Assembly (NCBI GenBank): GCA_947626135.1
Contig: CANQQZ010000008.1
Coordinates: forward strand, 1-64,000
Length of the DNA stretch: 64,000 nucleotides
Direction of reading: 5' to 3'
Source of the DNA: an uncultured Clostridia bacterium
GTDB taxonomy: Bacteria; Bacillota; Clostridia; UBA1381
This document shows positions 53,691 to 62,052 of this stretch, piece after piece. The position numbers were made by a program, and so were the translations under genes. The notes below the pieces were generated by a model. That model had not been told where the DNA came from. It did no database searches and saw nothing but the letters and a program-made list of their open reading frames with translations. Positions within the stretch are counted from its first letter, which is position 1. Each line of letters begins with the position of its first letter.

Positions 53691-54288
53691 ATAAATTTTA
53701 GTTTATCTAAGGTCGGGGTTGCCGCCCCTCCGCCGAAAAACCGCCGTTTTTCGGCAAGCTGTTAACAGTGTGGCGAAAAAAGTTCCGGCAGAAACTTTTT
53801 TCGCTTTGATATTTGCGACGTACATGCCGCCGCAAAGAATATTCCGAGCAAAGCTCAGAATATGATGCAGAGCGCTACCGTGAGCAGAAATCACGTATGG
53901 CGGGCATTAGCCTTCCCCTTGAGGGGAAGGTGGCATTGCGACTGCAAGGAGCAAATGACGGATGAGGTGTTGTAAGCCGTTATAGGTACCGGAATAACGC
54001 TGCCTTGCAGCTGCACCTCATCAGTCACTTTGTGACAGCTTCCCCTCAAGGGGAAGCCTAATACCCGCCATATGCGATTTCTGCTTACGGGAACGCTCTG
54101 CTTGCGCCCCTTGTTAAAGGGGAGAGGGCCAACGAAGTTGGCGAGGGGATTCCGTAATTACAGCCAATCGCTTAAATATGCGGTTTTCTGTAAAAATGAA
54201 TCCCTCCACCGCCTGCGGCGGTTCCCCTCCCTTTGACAAGGGAGGCTAATGCCCACCGTTTACGTTATCCCGATAAACTAAAATTTAT
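53691..54288. mobile_element. 598-bp MITE-like element with perfect 17-bp terminal inverted repeats
   Basis: ATAAATTTTAGTTTATC at 53691-53707 is exactly inverted at 54272-54288. Inside are nested palindromes: an arm at 53867-53930 (containing CCTTCCCCTTGAGGGGAAGG) is inverted with changes at 54039-54101, and a further pair with CCCCTTGTTAAAGGGG and CCCTTTGACAAGGG lies at 54107-54246. I see no genuine transposase; a short open frame at 53703-53894 on the minus strand is not convincing. Similar GC-rich nested repeats are familiar from Clostridial genomes (memory). The right repeat overlaps the stop of the next gene. Confidence 0.75.
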
Positions 54289-54800
54289 GCTTCCGCCTTA
54301 TAATTCCTTATCGCTTCCGCCTGTTCCGCCGTTATAACACCGGCTTCAACAAGCTCGTCAACTCCATCCTTGCGTAACGCTTTTCTTTCTTCAAACGCCG
54401 CATGACGTTCCTCCGGCGTCATATCCGCCGTATTCTCATACATCGCGCTTATATCCTCGTGCTTTTTCGCCGCGTATTCGGCTATCGCGTCGGCTGTCGC
54501 CTGGTCGATTACGCCCGCTTCAACGAGATCCTCGCTGTCGTAATGAGCTTTATCCATACCGCCTCTGTGCGCCTTGCCCTGTCTGTAACCGTAGTCCGCC
54601 GCGTTTTCCGTTTCATCGTCCGCGTCGGCTTTCTGCGTATAAACAAACGTCTGCTCGCCGCCTGTGCCGTAGTGGTTTGCCTTGCCCTTCATGTAACCGT
54701 AATCCGTTGTTTCTTCCTCCGCCGCGAATGCCGTGCCCATTGCCGCGATTATTGCCGCAGCCGATACAGCCGCGCATATTTTTTTGATTTTGCCGTTCAT
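54285..54800 (-). CDS. Secreted repeat protein of unknown function
   Basis: Not recognised. A 171-residue exported protein with a signal peptide (about 1-26, ending GTAFAAEE). Two internal repeats are visible: DYGYMKGKANHYG near 33 and DYGYRQGKAHRGG near 68; and EDLVEAGVIDQATADAIAEY near 90 and DELVEAGVITAEQAEAIRNY near 148, helical segments resembling SHOCT-like or spore cortex modules. Its stop lies within the terminal repeat of the 598-bp element, so the insertion may have supplied the 3' end. Confidence 0.75.
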   Translation of the reverse strand: MNGKIKKICAAVSAAAIIAAMGTAFAAEEETTDYGYMKGKANHYGTGGEQTFVYTQKADADDETENAADYGYRQGKAHRGGMDKAHYDSEDLVEAGVIDQATADAIAEYAAKKHEDISAMYENTADMTPEERHAAFEERKALRKDGVDELVEAGVITAEQAEAIRNYKAEA

Positions 54801-54981
54801 AATTCAACAGCTCCTTTCGGTATTTTTTGCAATCCTTTTTGATTACGGCTTCATTATACGGCGCGATTGTGTGGGGAATATGTTGCCTGTGTGGAAAATG
54901 TGTGGAATTTGCGCTCCGCCGCAAAATTATTGCCGGCGTTATCCCTGCATTCAGGTTGCGGGAGCCATCCATCCCGCGCAC

Positions 54982-55353
54982 TTATTCGCTTTTTGCCTTT
55001 GATTTGAATATAATCGAAACGAGAAAGCCGAACACAAGCGCGGCGGCTATGCCTCCGGCTCCGGCGGTAAAGCCTCCGGTGAATATTCCGAGAATGCCCT
55101 TTTCGGCGACTGCCGCCGCCGCGCCCTTGCACAGCGTGTACCCGAATCCGGTAAGAGGGATCGAGGCGCCCGCTCCGGCGAATTTGACGAGCGGCTCGTA
55201 GACCTTTATAAGCTGCAAAAACACGCCGAGTACGACAAATGTCACAAGTATTCTCGCGGGCGTGAGCTTCGTGAGGTCAATAAGCAGCTGCCCGACAACG
55301 CATATCGCGCCGCCGACCAAAAAAGCCTTTAAAAAATCAAGAAATATGTCCAT
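54982..55353 (-). CDS. spoVAE: Stage V sporulation protein AE (SpoVAE/SpoVAEb)
   Basis: A 123-residue integral membrane protein of the SpoVA channel, which moves Ca-dipicolinate into and out of spores. The sequence DFLKAFLVGGAICVVGQLLIDLTKLTPARILV is characteristic, with four TM helices. ATG 55353 is chosen after GAGGGC; it follows spoVAD by 13 bp. Confidence 0.95.
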   Translation of the reverse strand: MDIFLDFLKAFLVGGAICVVGQLLIDLTKLTPARILVTFVVLGVFLQLIKVYEPLVKFAGAGASIPLTGFGYTLCKGAAAAVAEKGILGIFTGGFTAGAGGIAAALVFGFLVSIIFKSKAKSE

Positions 55354-55366
55354 TTTTTTGCCCTCC

Positions 55367-56374
55367 CTATGCTGATATTGCCACCGCATGCGCGATTGCG
55401 GGTATTGTTTCTCCCGAGTTTATCATCTGCGGGTTCATCAGAGCGCCGGTTGCCATAACGAGCACGCGGCTGAGCTTTTTCGCCTGAAGCTGTTTATAAA
55501 CATAACCGCAGAATACGCTCGCGCAGCATCCGCAGCCGGATCCGCCCGCGTGAACGTCCTGCTTTTGCGGGTCATATATAAGCTTGCCGCAGTCGTTATG
55601 TTTCCCCGAAATGTCATAGCCCTCCCGTTTCATCAGCTCAATCAGTATATCCGAGCCTACGGCTCCCAAATCGCCGGTCAGTATCAAATCATAATTTTCC
55701 GGCTTTGTACCCGTCGCCTCGAAATGAGCCGTGAGAGTATCGACCGCCGCGGGCGCCATCGCCGCGCCCATATTATTCAGATCGGATATGCCCATATCGA
55801 CTATTTTGCCGGTTGTTATATGTGTGATTTTCGGTCCGGAGCCCTCCGCCGACAAAACGGCGCAGCCCGAGCCGGTCACCGTCCACTGCGAGGTGGGCGT
55901 GCGCTGACCTCCGTACTCGAGAGGGAACCTATACTGCTTTTCAGCCGAGCAAAAATGACTCGACGTTGCGCACGCGACCTTGCCGGCGCAGCCGCCGCTG
56001 ATAATTATCGCCCCGAGCGACAGACTTTCCGCCATAGTCGAGCAGGCGCCGTACAGACCGAAAAACGGAATATTAAGCTCTCTCATTCCGTAATGCGCGC
56101 TGACGCATTGATTTAAAAGATCTCCGGCGAGCACGTAATCAACATTTGACAGCGCGAGCCCCGCCTTGTCAACCGCGGTGCGGGTCGTTTCCTTAAGAAG
56201 CTTGCTTTCGGCTTTGTCCCATGTTTCCTCGCCCCATTTGTCGTCGCCGAGCACCTTGTCGAAATATCCCGATAAGGGTCCCTCGCCCTCCTTCTTGCCC
56301 GCGATTGCCGCCGCGGATATGATTACGGGCTGCAAACCGAATTGCACCGTTTGCTTCCCAATATGCTGATTCAT
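55367..56374 (-). CDS. spoVAD: Stage V sporulation protein AD (SpoVAD)
   Basis: A 335-residue thiolase-fold protein that binds dipicolinic acid and forms part of the SpoVA channel. Family features include GPLSGYFDKVLGDDKWGEETWDKAESKL, the pseudo-active-site FFGLYGACSTMAESL and GGSGCGCCASVFCGYV. ATG 56374 follows GGAGTGG. In Clostridia the operon is usually spoVAC-AD-AE; spoVAC is not present on either side here. Confidence 0.95.
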   Translation of the reverse strand: MNQHIGKQTVQFGLQPVIISAAAIAGKKEGEGPLSGYFDKVLGDDKWGEETWDKAESKLLKETTRTAVDKAGLALSNVDYVLAGDLLNQCVSAHYGMRELNIPFFGLYGACSTMAESLSLGAIIISGGCAGKVACATSSHFCSAEKQYRFPLEYGGQRTPTSQWTVTGSGCAVLSAEGSGPKITHITTGKIVDMGISDLNNMGAAMAPAAVDTLTAHFEATGTKPENYDLILTGDLGAVGSDILIELMKREGYDISGKHNDCGKLIYDPQKQDVHAGGSGCGCCASVFCGYVYKQLQAKKLSRVLVMATGALMNPQMINSGETIPAIAHAVAISA

Positions 56375-56494
56375 TTTCACCACTCCATTATTTTTGTATA
56401 CGCATATTTTTCGCCGTATCCGTTATTTTATTCATATCAATAAATTTTGCGCATATAAAAATACGGCGGACGCAGTGTCCGCCGCAATGATTAT

Positions 56495-58549
56495 TTATAT
56501 TTCGCGATAAAAATCGTTTTTGAGCTCCGACATCACAAGATAGCATTCCCTGCCGTGCAGAAGACCCGCGGGAACGCGCCACGGGACGCCGATATAAAAA
56601 TTATCCGCGGCAAGTCTGCCGTCCGCGTAAATCTGCGCCGCGTCGTATTCAAACGGTATTTCGATAAAGCCGTTTGCGTTCGACACGCTGATTTTTTTCC
56701 ATGTCAGTCTTCTTTTTCCTTCTATTTGAAGCTCGTCCGCGTATTCCGGCTCAAACGGCGCACCGCAGTCGGAAATCGTAAGCTCGGCTTCCTGATATTT
56801 GAAACGGACAGAGGTCTTTTCAAATTCTTCGCCGTTCCATGTCAGATATTCGAAGGGACCGTTTTCCGCGGAAACTATCGCGCCGCAGTCCTCGTAAATA
56901 TTGCAGCCTATCCCGATATAAACGCGGTTTGAAAGCTTGCGCGTGAACCGCGCTTCGTCCGCTGTGAGAGTTATAATTTTAACTCCGTTTTTTGTAAACG
57001 CGGAATTGATTCCCGCCTCCGGTCCGAACAGCTCGCCGTCGGCAAACTTGTATTCGGGAGCCACGCCGTCTATCGCCGTGAAAAAGTACGTATTCTCCGC
57101 TCTGCACAGCGGCTGAGCCGAAGCGTATTCGAGAAGCTCACCCGACAGATCCATATTGAACGGCATAAAGAAGGAAACGCCGCTCTCTACCGAAATCCCG
57201 GGGAAGGAAACGCCCGGTATTTCAAACGAGACGTTTTTCTTTGCGGGCAGCTTCAGAAGACGCTGATAGTTATTCACGAATACAAAGCCGCTTTTCCCGT
57301 CCGTTCTCATCGCGTAGCGTAAAGCGTCCTTATCCTCGGGCGAGGCGGGCGTCTTTGACGGAACATATTCCATAGGCGCGAGGATCTCGCCGAAATCGGC
57401 GAGGAACATATGGAGCATATTTAACATCCCGTAATGACCGCGCGCTTCGCCGTATTCCGACAGGGGAGCCTGAAAATCGTAAGACAATACGGTGTAATCG
57501 TTGGGGTAACCGGTTGCTCTTGTTTCGTTCAGTGTTGAAAACCTGCCTGTTTTGTTCGTACCGCCGTGATACATATAGTATCCGGGGAGATTGTTGCCGC
57601 TTCCGAGCTTTACAAGCGACAGCGCATATATATCCATAGGTCGGATATACGGTCTGCGGCGGTGTGTCACCTGTATGCCGCCGCCCAGCTCGCACGTCGC
57701 GAACGGGTACCGTTCATACGGCAGCTGCCAGCCGTCGTCGTCATGTCCGATTACATCCGCGCCTATCGCCGAATCGTTGCGCTCCCCGTTAAACACATAA
57801 TGCGCCGACAGCGGCAGCCGTTCCGTCGTGTTTTCCCACGGCGCCTCCGGGTACGCGCCGAAAACCGGCATGATCTCGTCCACGGGTATCCGCGCTCCGC
57901 TCGCGCTGTTCCAGCCGGTGGCGGTGTATATCGGCGCGCTGAAGCCGATATCGAGCGCCATTTCCTTTAGCTTTGCCAAATGCTGCGCGCCGTGCGTCAG
58001 CTCATTTTCAAACTGTATGCCGATTATATTTCCGCCGTCACGGTAAAATGCGCCTATAAGCTGCTCGTATATTTTTGAATACCATATATATGTTTTCTTT
58101 AAATATTCGGGATTGTTGTCGCGCAGCGGGTACGGCTTTTCCAAAAGCCAGTCGGGGAACCCGCCGTTACGGCATTCGCCGTGCGACCACGGACCTATTC
58201 GTATCATAACATACAGCCCCGCGTTTTCGCATTCGTCCACGAACGCGCGTATATCGCGGTCGCCGGTAAAATCAAACTCCCCCTCGGCTTCCTCGTGGTA
58301 AATCCAGAATAAGTATGTCGCTATGATAGTAATTCCGCCCGCCTTCATCTTGCGCAGCTCGTCGTGCCAGTTTTCCTTTTTATCGCGCGCGAAATGATAT
58401 TCGCCCATGACGGGTATAAACGGCTTGCCGTTTCGGGTCAGGTAAAGGCTTGTCACGTCGATTCTTTCCCCGAGCGGGTTTGTATCTCCCATGTTCAAAT
58501 GCCCCGTCAGAAGCTCAGATTTTTTGTATTCGCCGAATTTGTACAGCAT
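56495..58549 (-). CDS. Family 35 glycoside hydrolase (beta-galactosidase)
   Basis: A 684-residue GH35-type enzyme without signal peptide, so probably cytoplasmic. The (beta/alpha)8 domain starts with GKPFIPVMGEYHFAR and ATYLFWIYHEEAEGEFDF. The acid/base Glu lies in GIQFENEL and the probable nucleophile Glu in CELGGG. The C-terminus has beta-sandwich domains. ATG 58549 is chosen because AAAGGAGA precedes it by 6-7 bp. It is monocistronic; galE at 47951 is the only other galactose gene in view. Confidence 0.92.
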   Translation of the reverse strand: MLYKFGEYKKSELLTGHLNMGDTNPLGERIDVTSLYLTRNGKPFIPVMGEYHFARDKKENWHDELRKMKAGGITIIATYLFWIYHEEAEGEFDFTGDRDIRAFVDECENAGLYVMIRIGPWSHGECRNGGFPDWLLEKPYPLRDNNPEYLKKTYIWYSKIYEQLIGAFYRDGGNIIGIQFENELTHGAQHLAKLKEMALDIGFSAPIYTATGWNSASGARIPVDEIMPVFGAYPEAPWENTTERLPLSAHYVFNGERNDSAIGADVIGHDDDGWQLPYERYPFATCELGGGIQVTHRRRPYIRPMDIYALSLVKLGSGNNLPGYYMYHGGTNKTGRFSTLNETRATGYPNDYTVLSYDFQAPLSEYGEARGHYGMLNMLHMFLADFGEILAPMEYVPSKTPASPEDKDALRYAMRTDGKSGFVFVNNYQRLLKLPAKKNVSFEIPGVSFPGISVESGVSFFMPFNMDLSGELLEYASAQPLCRAENTYFFTAIDGVAPEYKFADGELFGPEAGINSAFTKNGVKIITLTADEARFTRKLSNRVYIGIGCNIYEDCGAIVSAENGPFEYLTWNGEEFEKTSVRFKYQEAELTISDCGAPFEPEYADELQIEGKRRLTWKKISVSNANGFIEIPFEYDAAQIYADGRLAADNFYIGVPWRVPAGLLHGRECYLVMSELKNDFYREI

Positions 58550-58637
58550 GACCATTCTCCTTTTAGCGTATTCCCGAATATTATACAGTATAGTACGCTT
58601 TATTGCAAGGTATTTGTTGCGTGATTTTATGAAATTA

Positions 58638-58810
58638 TTGACATTGTTTTATAAATTGTGTATAATATTTGCTTGAATAACTTTACGGTAGATCACTACG
58701 GTGCCGATTTATGCGTATTGCACAAAGCAGCGGCGCGGTGAGCACCGGATTTTGGCGCTAGTTACAAATCCTATAAACCCTATTGACATGGTGGGGAATT
58801 GGTGTATAAT
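58638..58810 (+). promoter_or_regulatory. Two tandem consensus promoters before the ABC transporter
   Basis: P1: TTGACA 58638-58643 and TATAAT 58661-58666, 17-bp spacer. P2: TTGACA 58783-58788 and TATAAT 58805-58810, 16-bp spacer. Both hexamers are perfect in each. The 110 bp between them contain hairpin-forming sequence (CGGTG/CACCG near 58740) that I cannot assign. Confidence 0.85.
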
Positions 58811-58870
58811 ATATTTGAGCGGAGGTCAGGCGGGCGCGTTTGCCGGACGCTTACAGAGAAGGGAAAGTAT

Positions 58871-59530
58871 ATGAACTGGGACTTCATTTGGAAATATCTG
58901 CCGATGTACGGCGAGGCTGCGCTCCTGACCGTCAAAATCGGTTTGGCGGGCATAGGGATAGCAATACCGGTCGGCTTTTTCTGCGCTGTTATACAGTATT
59001 TCAAGGTCGCGCTGCTGCGGCGGATCGTATCTGTGTATATAGAGATAAGCCGCAACACGCCGCTTTTGATACAGCTGTTTTTCATCTACTATGCGCTGCC
59101 CAAGATTGGCATACCGACCAATCCGTCGGTATGCGGCGTGGCGGGGCTGGCGTTTTTGGGCGGAAGCTACATGGCGGAGGCGTTTCGGAGCGGACTTGAG
59201 GCTGTGGAGACGGTGCAGATGGAGAGCGCTTTGAGTCTCGGACTGAAAAGGGGTCAGGCGCTTTTGTACGTGATACTGCCGCAGGCGGTATCGGTGAGCG
59301 TTCCCGCATTTGTGGCAAATATCATATTTCTGCTTAAGGAAACGAGCGTGTTCAGCGCGGTCAGCCTGATGGATTTGATGTTTACGGCGAAGGACCTGAT
59401 AGGTCAGTATTACAAAACCACGGAAAGTTTGTTTATGCTGGTTGTGTTTTACATGATAATACTGCTCCCCGTATCGATATTGGGAAGCGTGCTCGAAAGG
59501 AGGGTGCGCCGTGCCGGATTTGGGTCTTGA
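58871..59530 (+). CDS. Amino acid ABC transporter permease 1
   Basis: A 219-residue permease of the His/Glu/Gln/Arg type. About five TM helices and the EAA loop (FRSGLEAVETVQMESALSLGLKRGQALLYVILPQA) that contacts the ATPase are present; the family segment EISRNTPLLIQLFFIYY is also clear. ATG 58871 (after AGAAGGGAAAG) is at the conserved start. It overlaps the second permease gene by 20 bp. Confidence 0.95.
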   Translation: MNWDFIWKYLPMYGEAALLTVKIGLAGIGIAIPVGFFCAVIQYFKVALLRRIVSVYIEISRNTPLLIQLFFIYYALPKIGIPTNPSVCGVAGLAFLGGSYMAEAFRSGLEAVETVQMESALSLGLKRGQALLYVILPQAVSVSVPAFVANIIFLLKETSVFSAVSLMDLMFTAKDLIGQYYKTTESLFMLVVFYMIILLPVSILGSVLERRVRRAGFGS

Positions 59531-60185
59531 CGTCTTGTTCAAAGGCAAAAATATGCTTCGTCTTCTGGGCGGATTGTGGACGGCGGTGGAAATAAGCCTT
59601 ATCGCCGTGGCGCTGAGTATTCCTTTGGGCATTTTGCTCGGAATAATAATGACGTCGAAAAATCCGATAGTCAAAGCGGTGACGCGGATATATCTCGAAT
59701 TTGTACGGATTATGCCGCAGCTTGTGCTGCTGTTTATCGTGTTTTTCGGCTCGACGGGCGCCTTGGGCTGGAATATTTCCGGCGAGCTTGCCTCGGTTAT
59801 AGTATTCACGGCATGGGGCACTGCTGAAATGGGGGATCTGGTGCGCGGCGCGCTGATAAGCATACCGAAGCATCAGTACGAGAGCGCCGCCGCACTGTCA
59901 TTAACGAGCGCGCAGACGTATATATATGTTATTATACCGCAGACGGTACGCCGGCTGATACCGCTTTCGATAAACCTGATCACAAGAATGATTAAAACCA
60001 CAAGTCTTATATTGATGATAGGCGTTGTCGAGGTGTTGAAGGTAGCCCAGCAGATAATAGAGGCGAACCGCATGACGAGCCCGAACGCGGCGTTCGGGGT
60101 ATATCTGGCGGTGCTGCTGATTTATTTTATCCTCTGCTGGCCGATAAGCCTGCTTGCGCGGCGGCTTGAGAAGAAATGGGGGTGA
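59511..60185 (+). CDS. Amino acid ABC transporter permease 2
   Basis: A 224-residue permease, homologous to the preceding one, with the segment YLEFVRIMPQLVLLFIVFF and an EAA loop (VRGALISIPKHQYESAAALSLTSAQTYIYVIIPQT). The start is GTG 59511, placed 3 bp after AAAGGAGGGTG. Together they form the heterodimeric membrane part. Followed closely by the ATPase gene. Confidence 0.94.
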   Translation: MPDLGLDVLFKGKNMLRLLGGLWTAVEISLIAVALSIPLGILLGIIMTSKNPIVKAVTRIYLEFVRIMPQLVLLFIVFFGSTGALGWNISGELASVIVFTAWGTAEMGDLVRGALISIPKHQYESAAALSLTSAQTYIYVIIPQTVRRLIPLSINLITRMIKTTSLILMIGVVEVLKVAQQIIEANRMTSPNAAFGVYLAVLLIYFILCWPISLLARRLEKKWG

Positions 60186-60190
60186 GGAAA

Positions 60191-60955
60191 ATGGCTGACG
60201 AATTACTCACGGCTGAACATCTTGTAAAGCGCTTTGACGATAACACGGTTCTCGATGATGTGAGCCTGTCGGTAAAAAAGGGCGAGGTAATAGTTGTGGT
60301 CGGACCCTCCGGCTGCGGAAAAAGCACACTGCTGCGATGTTTGAACGCTCTCGAGCCGATTCAGGGCGGCAAAATCACGCTTGACGGGGAGGCGGTCGTA
60401 TACGGCAGCAAGAATCTCGCGGCGATACGGCAGAAAATCGGCATGGTTTTCCAGAGCTACGATCTGTTCCCTCATTTAAGCGTTCTTGACAACATACTGC
60501 TCGCGCCTGTGAAGGCGCAGAAGCGGAAGAAGGACGAGGCAGCGGCTGAGGCGATGAAGCTTCTGGAGCGCGTCGGACTTGCGGATAAGGCAAAGAGCTT
60601 TCCGCGCCAGCTTTCGGGAGGGCAGAAGCAGAGAGTCGCTATAGTGCGCGCGCTGTGTATGCATCCGGTGATGATGCTTTTCGACGAGGTAACGGCGGCG
60701 CTCGATCCCGAGATGGTGCGCGAGGTCCTGGACGTCATGCTGAATCTTGCGAAGCAAGGCATGACAATGATTATCGTCACTCACGAGATGCAGTTTGCGA
60801 AGGCGATAGCCGACAGGGTCGTATTTCTCGAGAACGGCGAAATAATCGAGGATACGGATCCGAACACGTTTTTTGAGCATCCGCAAACGGAAAGAGCAAA
60901 ACAATTTTTAAATATTTTCAGTTTTGAAAGGAGTAAGAAAGATGAAAAAAATTAA
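60191..60955 (+). CDS. Amino acid ABC transporter ATP-binding protein
   Basis: A 254-residue GlnQ-type ATPase. Walker A GPSGCGKST, Q-loop VFQSYDLFPH, signature LSGGQKQRVAI, Walker B MLFDEVTAALDPEM and the switch His in IVTHEM are all intact. ATG 60191 follows GGGTGAGG. It overlaps the substrate-binding gene by 14 bp. Confidence 0.97.
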   Translation: MADELLTAEHLVKRFDDNTVLDDVSLSVKKGEVIVVVGPSGCGKSTLLRCLNALEPIQGGKITLDGEAVVYGSKNLAAIRQKIGMVFQSYDLFPHLSVLDNILLAPVKAQKRKKDEAAAEAMKLLERVGLADKAKSFPRQLSGGQKQRVAIVRALCMHPVMMLFDEVTAALDPEMVREVLDVMLNLAKQGMTMIIVTHEMQFAKAIADRVVFLENGEIIEDTDPNTFFEHPQTERAKQFLNIFSFERSKKDEKN

Positions 60956-61829
60956 ATTATTTACGGCGGCGGCGCTTGCTTTATCCGCAGCGTTCGCGCT
61001 CACGGGCTGCGGCGGCGCGGACGACGCGGCGACAGACACGGCGGCTGATACGGCGTCCGGAACAGACGCGGTTTACCGGACGATCGACGAGATCAAGGAG
61101 AGCGGCGAGATAAATATCGGCGTATTCACAGACAAGCATCCGTTCGGCTACGTTGATGAAAACAGCGAATATCAGGGCTATGACGTATATTTTGCGCGCC
61201 GTATCGGCGAGGATCTGGGCGTCAAGGTCAATTTCGTATCGACTGAGGCGGCAAACAGAATCGAGTATCTGCAAACCGGCAAGGTTGATATCATTCTTGC
61301 CAACTTTACCGTAACGCAGGAGCGGGCGGAGGAAGTGGACTTCGCTTTGCCGTATATGAATGTTGCGCTCGGCGTGGTATCGCCGGAGAGCGCTCCCGTA
61401 ACGACGCTTGACAACTGGGACGATAGTAAGCAGATAATAGTTATTTCCGGCACTACGGCGGAGACCTACCTGACGGAGAACTATCCGGACATTCCGCTGC
61501 AAAAGTACGATACATACGCGAACGCCAAGAACGCGCTTGAAAACGGCAACGCGGCTGCGTGGGCGAACGACAATACCGAGGTCATAGCGTATTCCCTGCA
61601 AAATCCGGGTTATGTTGTGGGGATCCCGACACTTGGCAGCAGCGATACGATCGCGCCGGCTGTTTCAAAGGGAAACGAAACGGTTCTGAACTGGCTTAAC
61701 GATGAAATTACGGCGCTCGGCGCTGAGAAATTCTTCCATGAGGACTACGAGGCGACGCTTATCGACACATACGGTCCCGATTATGAGGACCAGCTTGTGG
61801 TGGAGAGCGGAGCGGCGGCTCAGCAATAA
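60942..61829 (+). CDS. Amino acid ABC transporter substrate-binding lipoprotein
   Basis: A 295-residue family-3 solute-binding lipoprotein. The lipobox LTGC is at about residues 17-20, followed by an Asp/Ala/Thr-rich linker and the binding domain: INIGVFTDKHPFGYVDENSEYQGYDVYFARRIGEDLG, ANFTVTQERAEEVDFALPYM, and later AAWANDN. GAAAGGAG precedes ATG 60942. Homology points to a polar amino acid; the exact ligand cannot be read from sequence. A strong terminator follows. Confidence 0.95.
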   Translation: MKKIKLFTAAALALSAAFALTGCGGADDAATDTAADTASGTDAVYRTIDEIKESGEINIGVFTDKHPFGYVDENSEYQGYDVYFARRIGEDLGVKVNFVSTEAANRIEYLQTGKVDIILANFTVTQERAEEVDFALPYMNVALGVVSPESAPVTTLDNWDDSKQIIVISGTTAETYLTENYPDIPLQKYDTYANAKNALENGNAAAWANDNTEVIAYSLQNPGYVVGIPTLGSSDTIAPAVSKGNETVLNWLNDEITALGAEKFFHEDYEATLIDTYGPDYEDQLVVESGAAAQQ

Positions 61830-61860
61830 GCCTGAAAATATTACGGAGGCGGGCAATCGC

Positions 61861-61886
61861 AAAAAAGCGGCTGCCCGCTTTTTTTG
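61861..61886 (+). terminator. Terminator of the ABC transporter operon
   Basis: AAAAAAGCGG pairs with CCGCTTTTTT around a 4-base loop and is followed by T. A second GC-rich hairpin with TTTTTT lies directly after. Confidence 0.9.
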
Positions 61887-61927
61887 CGGCTGCGGCGCCG
61901 CCTTTTTTGTGTGAATATAAAATTTTA

Positions 61928-62022
61928 TATATGTTAAAATAATCTCACGAAACAAAATGAAACCAAAGCGTTCTGTGTTTCGGAAAATATTGAAGCATGC
62001 CGCCTTGCGGGTATGTTTTAAT
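61928..62022. repeat. Third, diverged copy of the palindromic repeat, upstream of the invertase gene
   Basis: TATGTTAAAATAATCTCACGAAACA followed by TTCTGTGTTTCGG matches the 1-176 repeats in order, and the second dyad is present as GCATGCCGCCTTGCGGGTATG (61995-62015). It lies between the ABC transporter terminator and the recombinase start. The hairpins GAAACA/TGTTTC and CCGC/GCGG are kept although the loops differ. Confidence 0.7.
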
Positions 62023-62052
62023 AAATATTATTTTTATTCGGAGATGATTAAC

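Noticed and set aside
53703-53894. Short minus-strand open frame inside the 598-bp element as a transposase remnant
   Set aside because: 63 residues with no catalytic motif, lying within inverted-repeat DNA.
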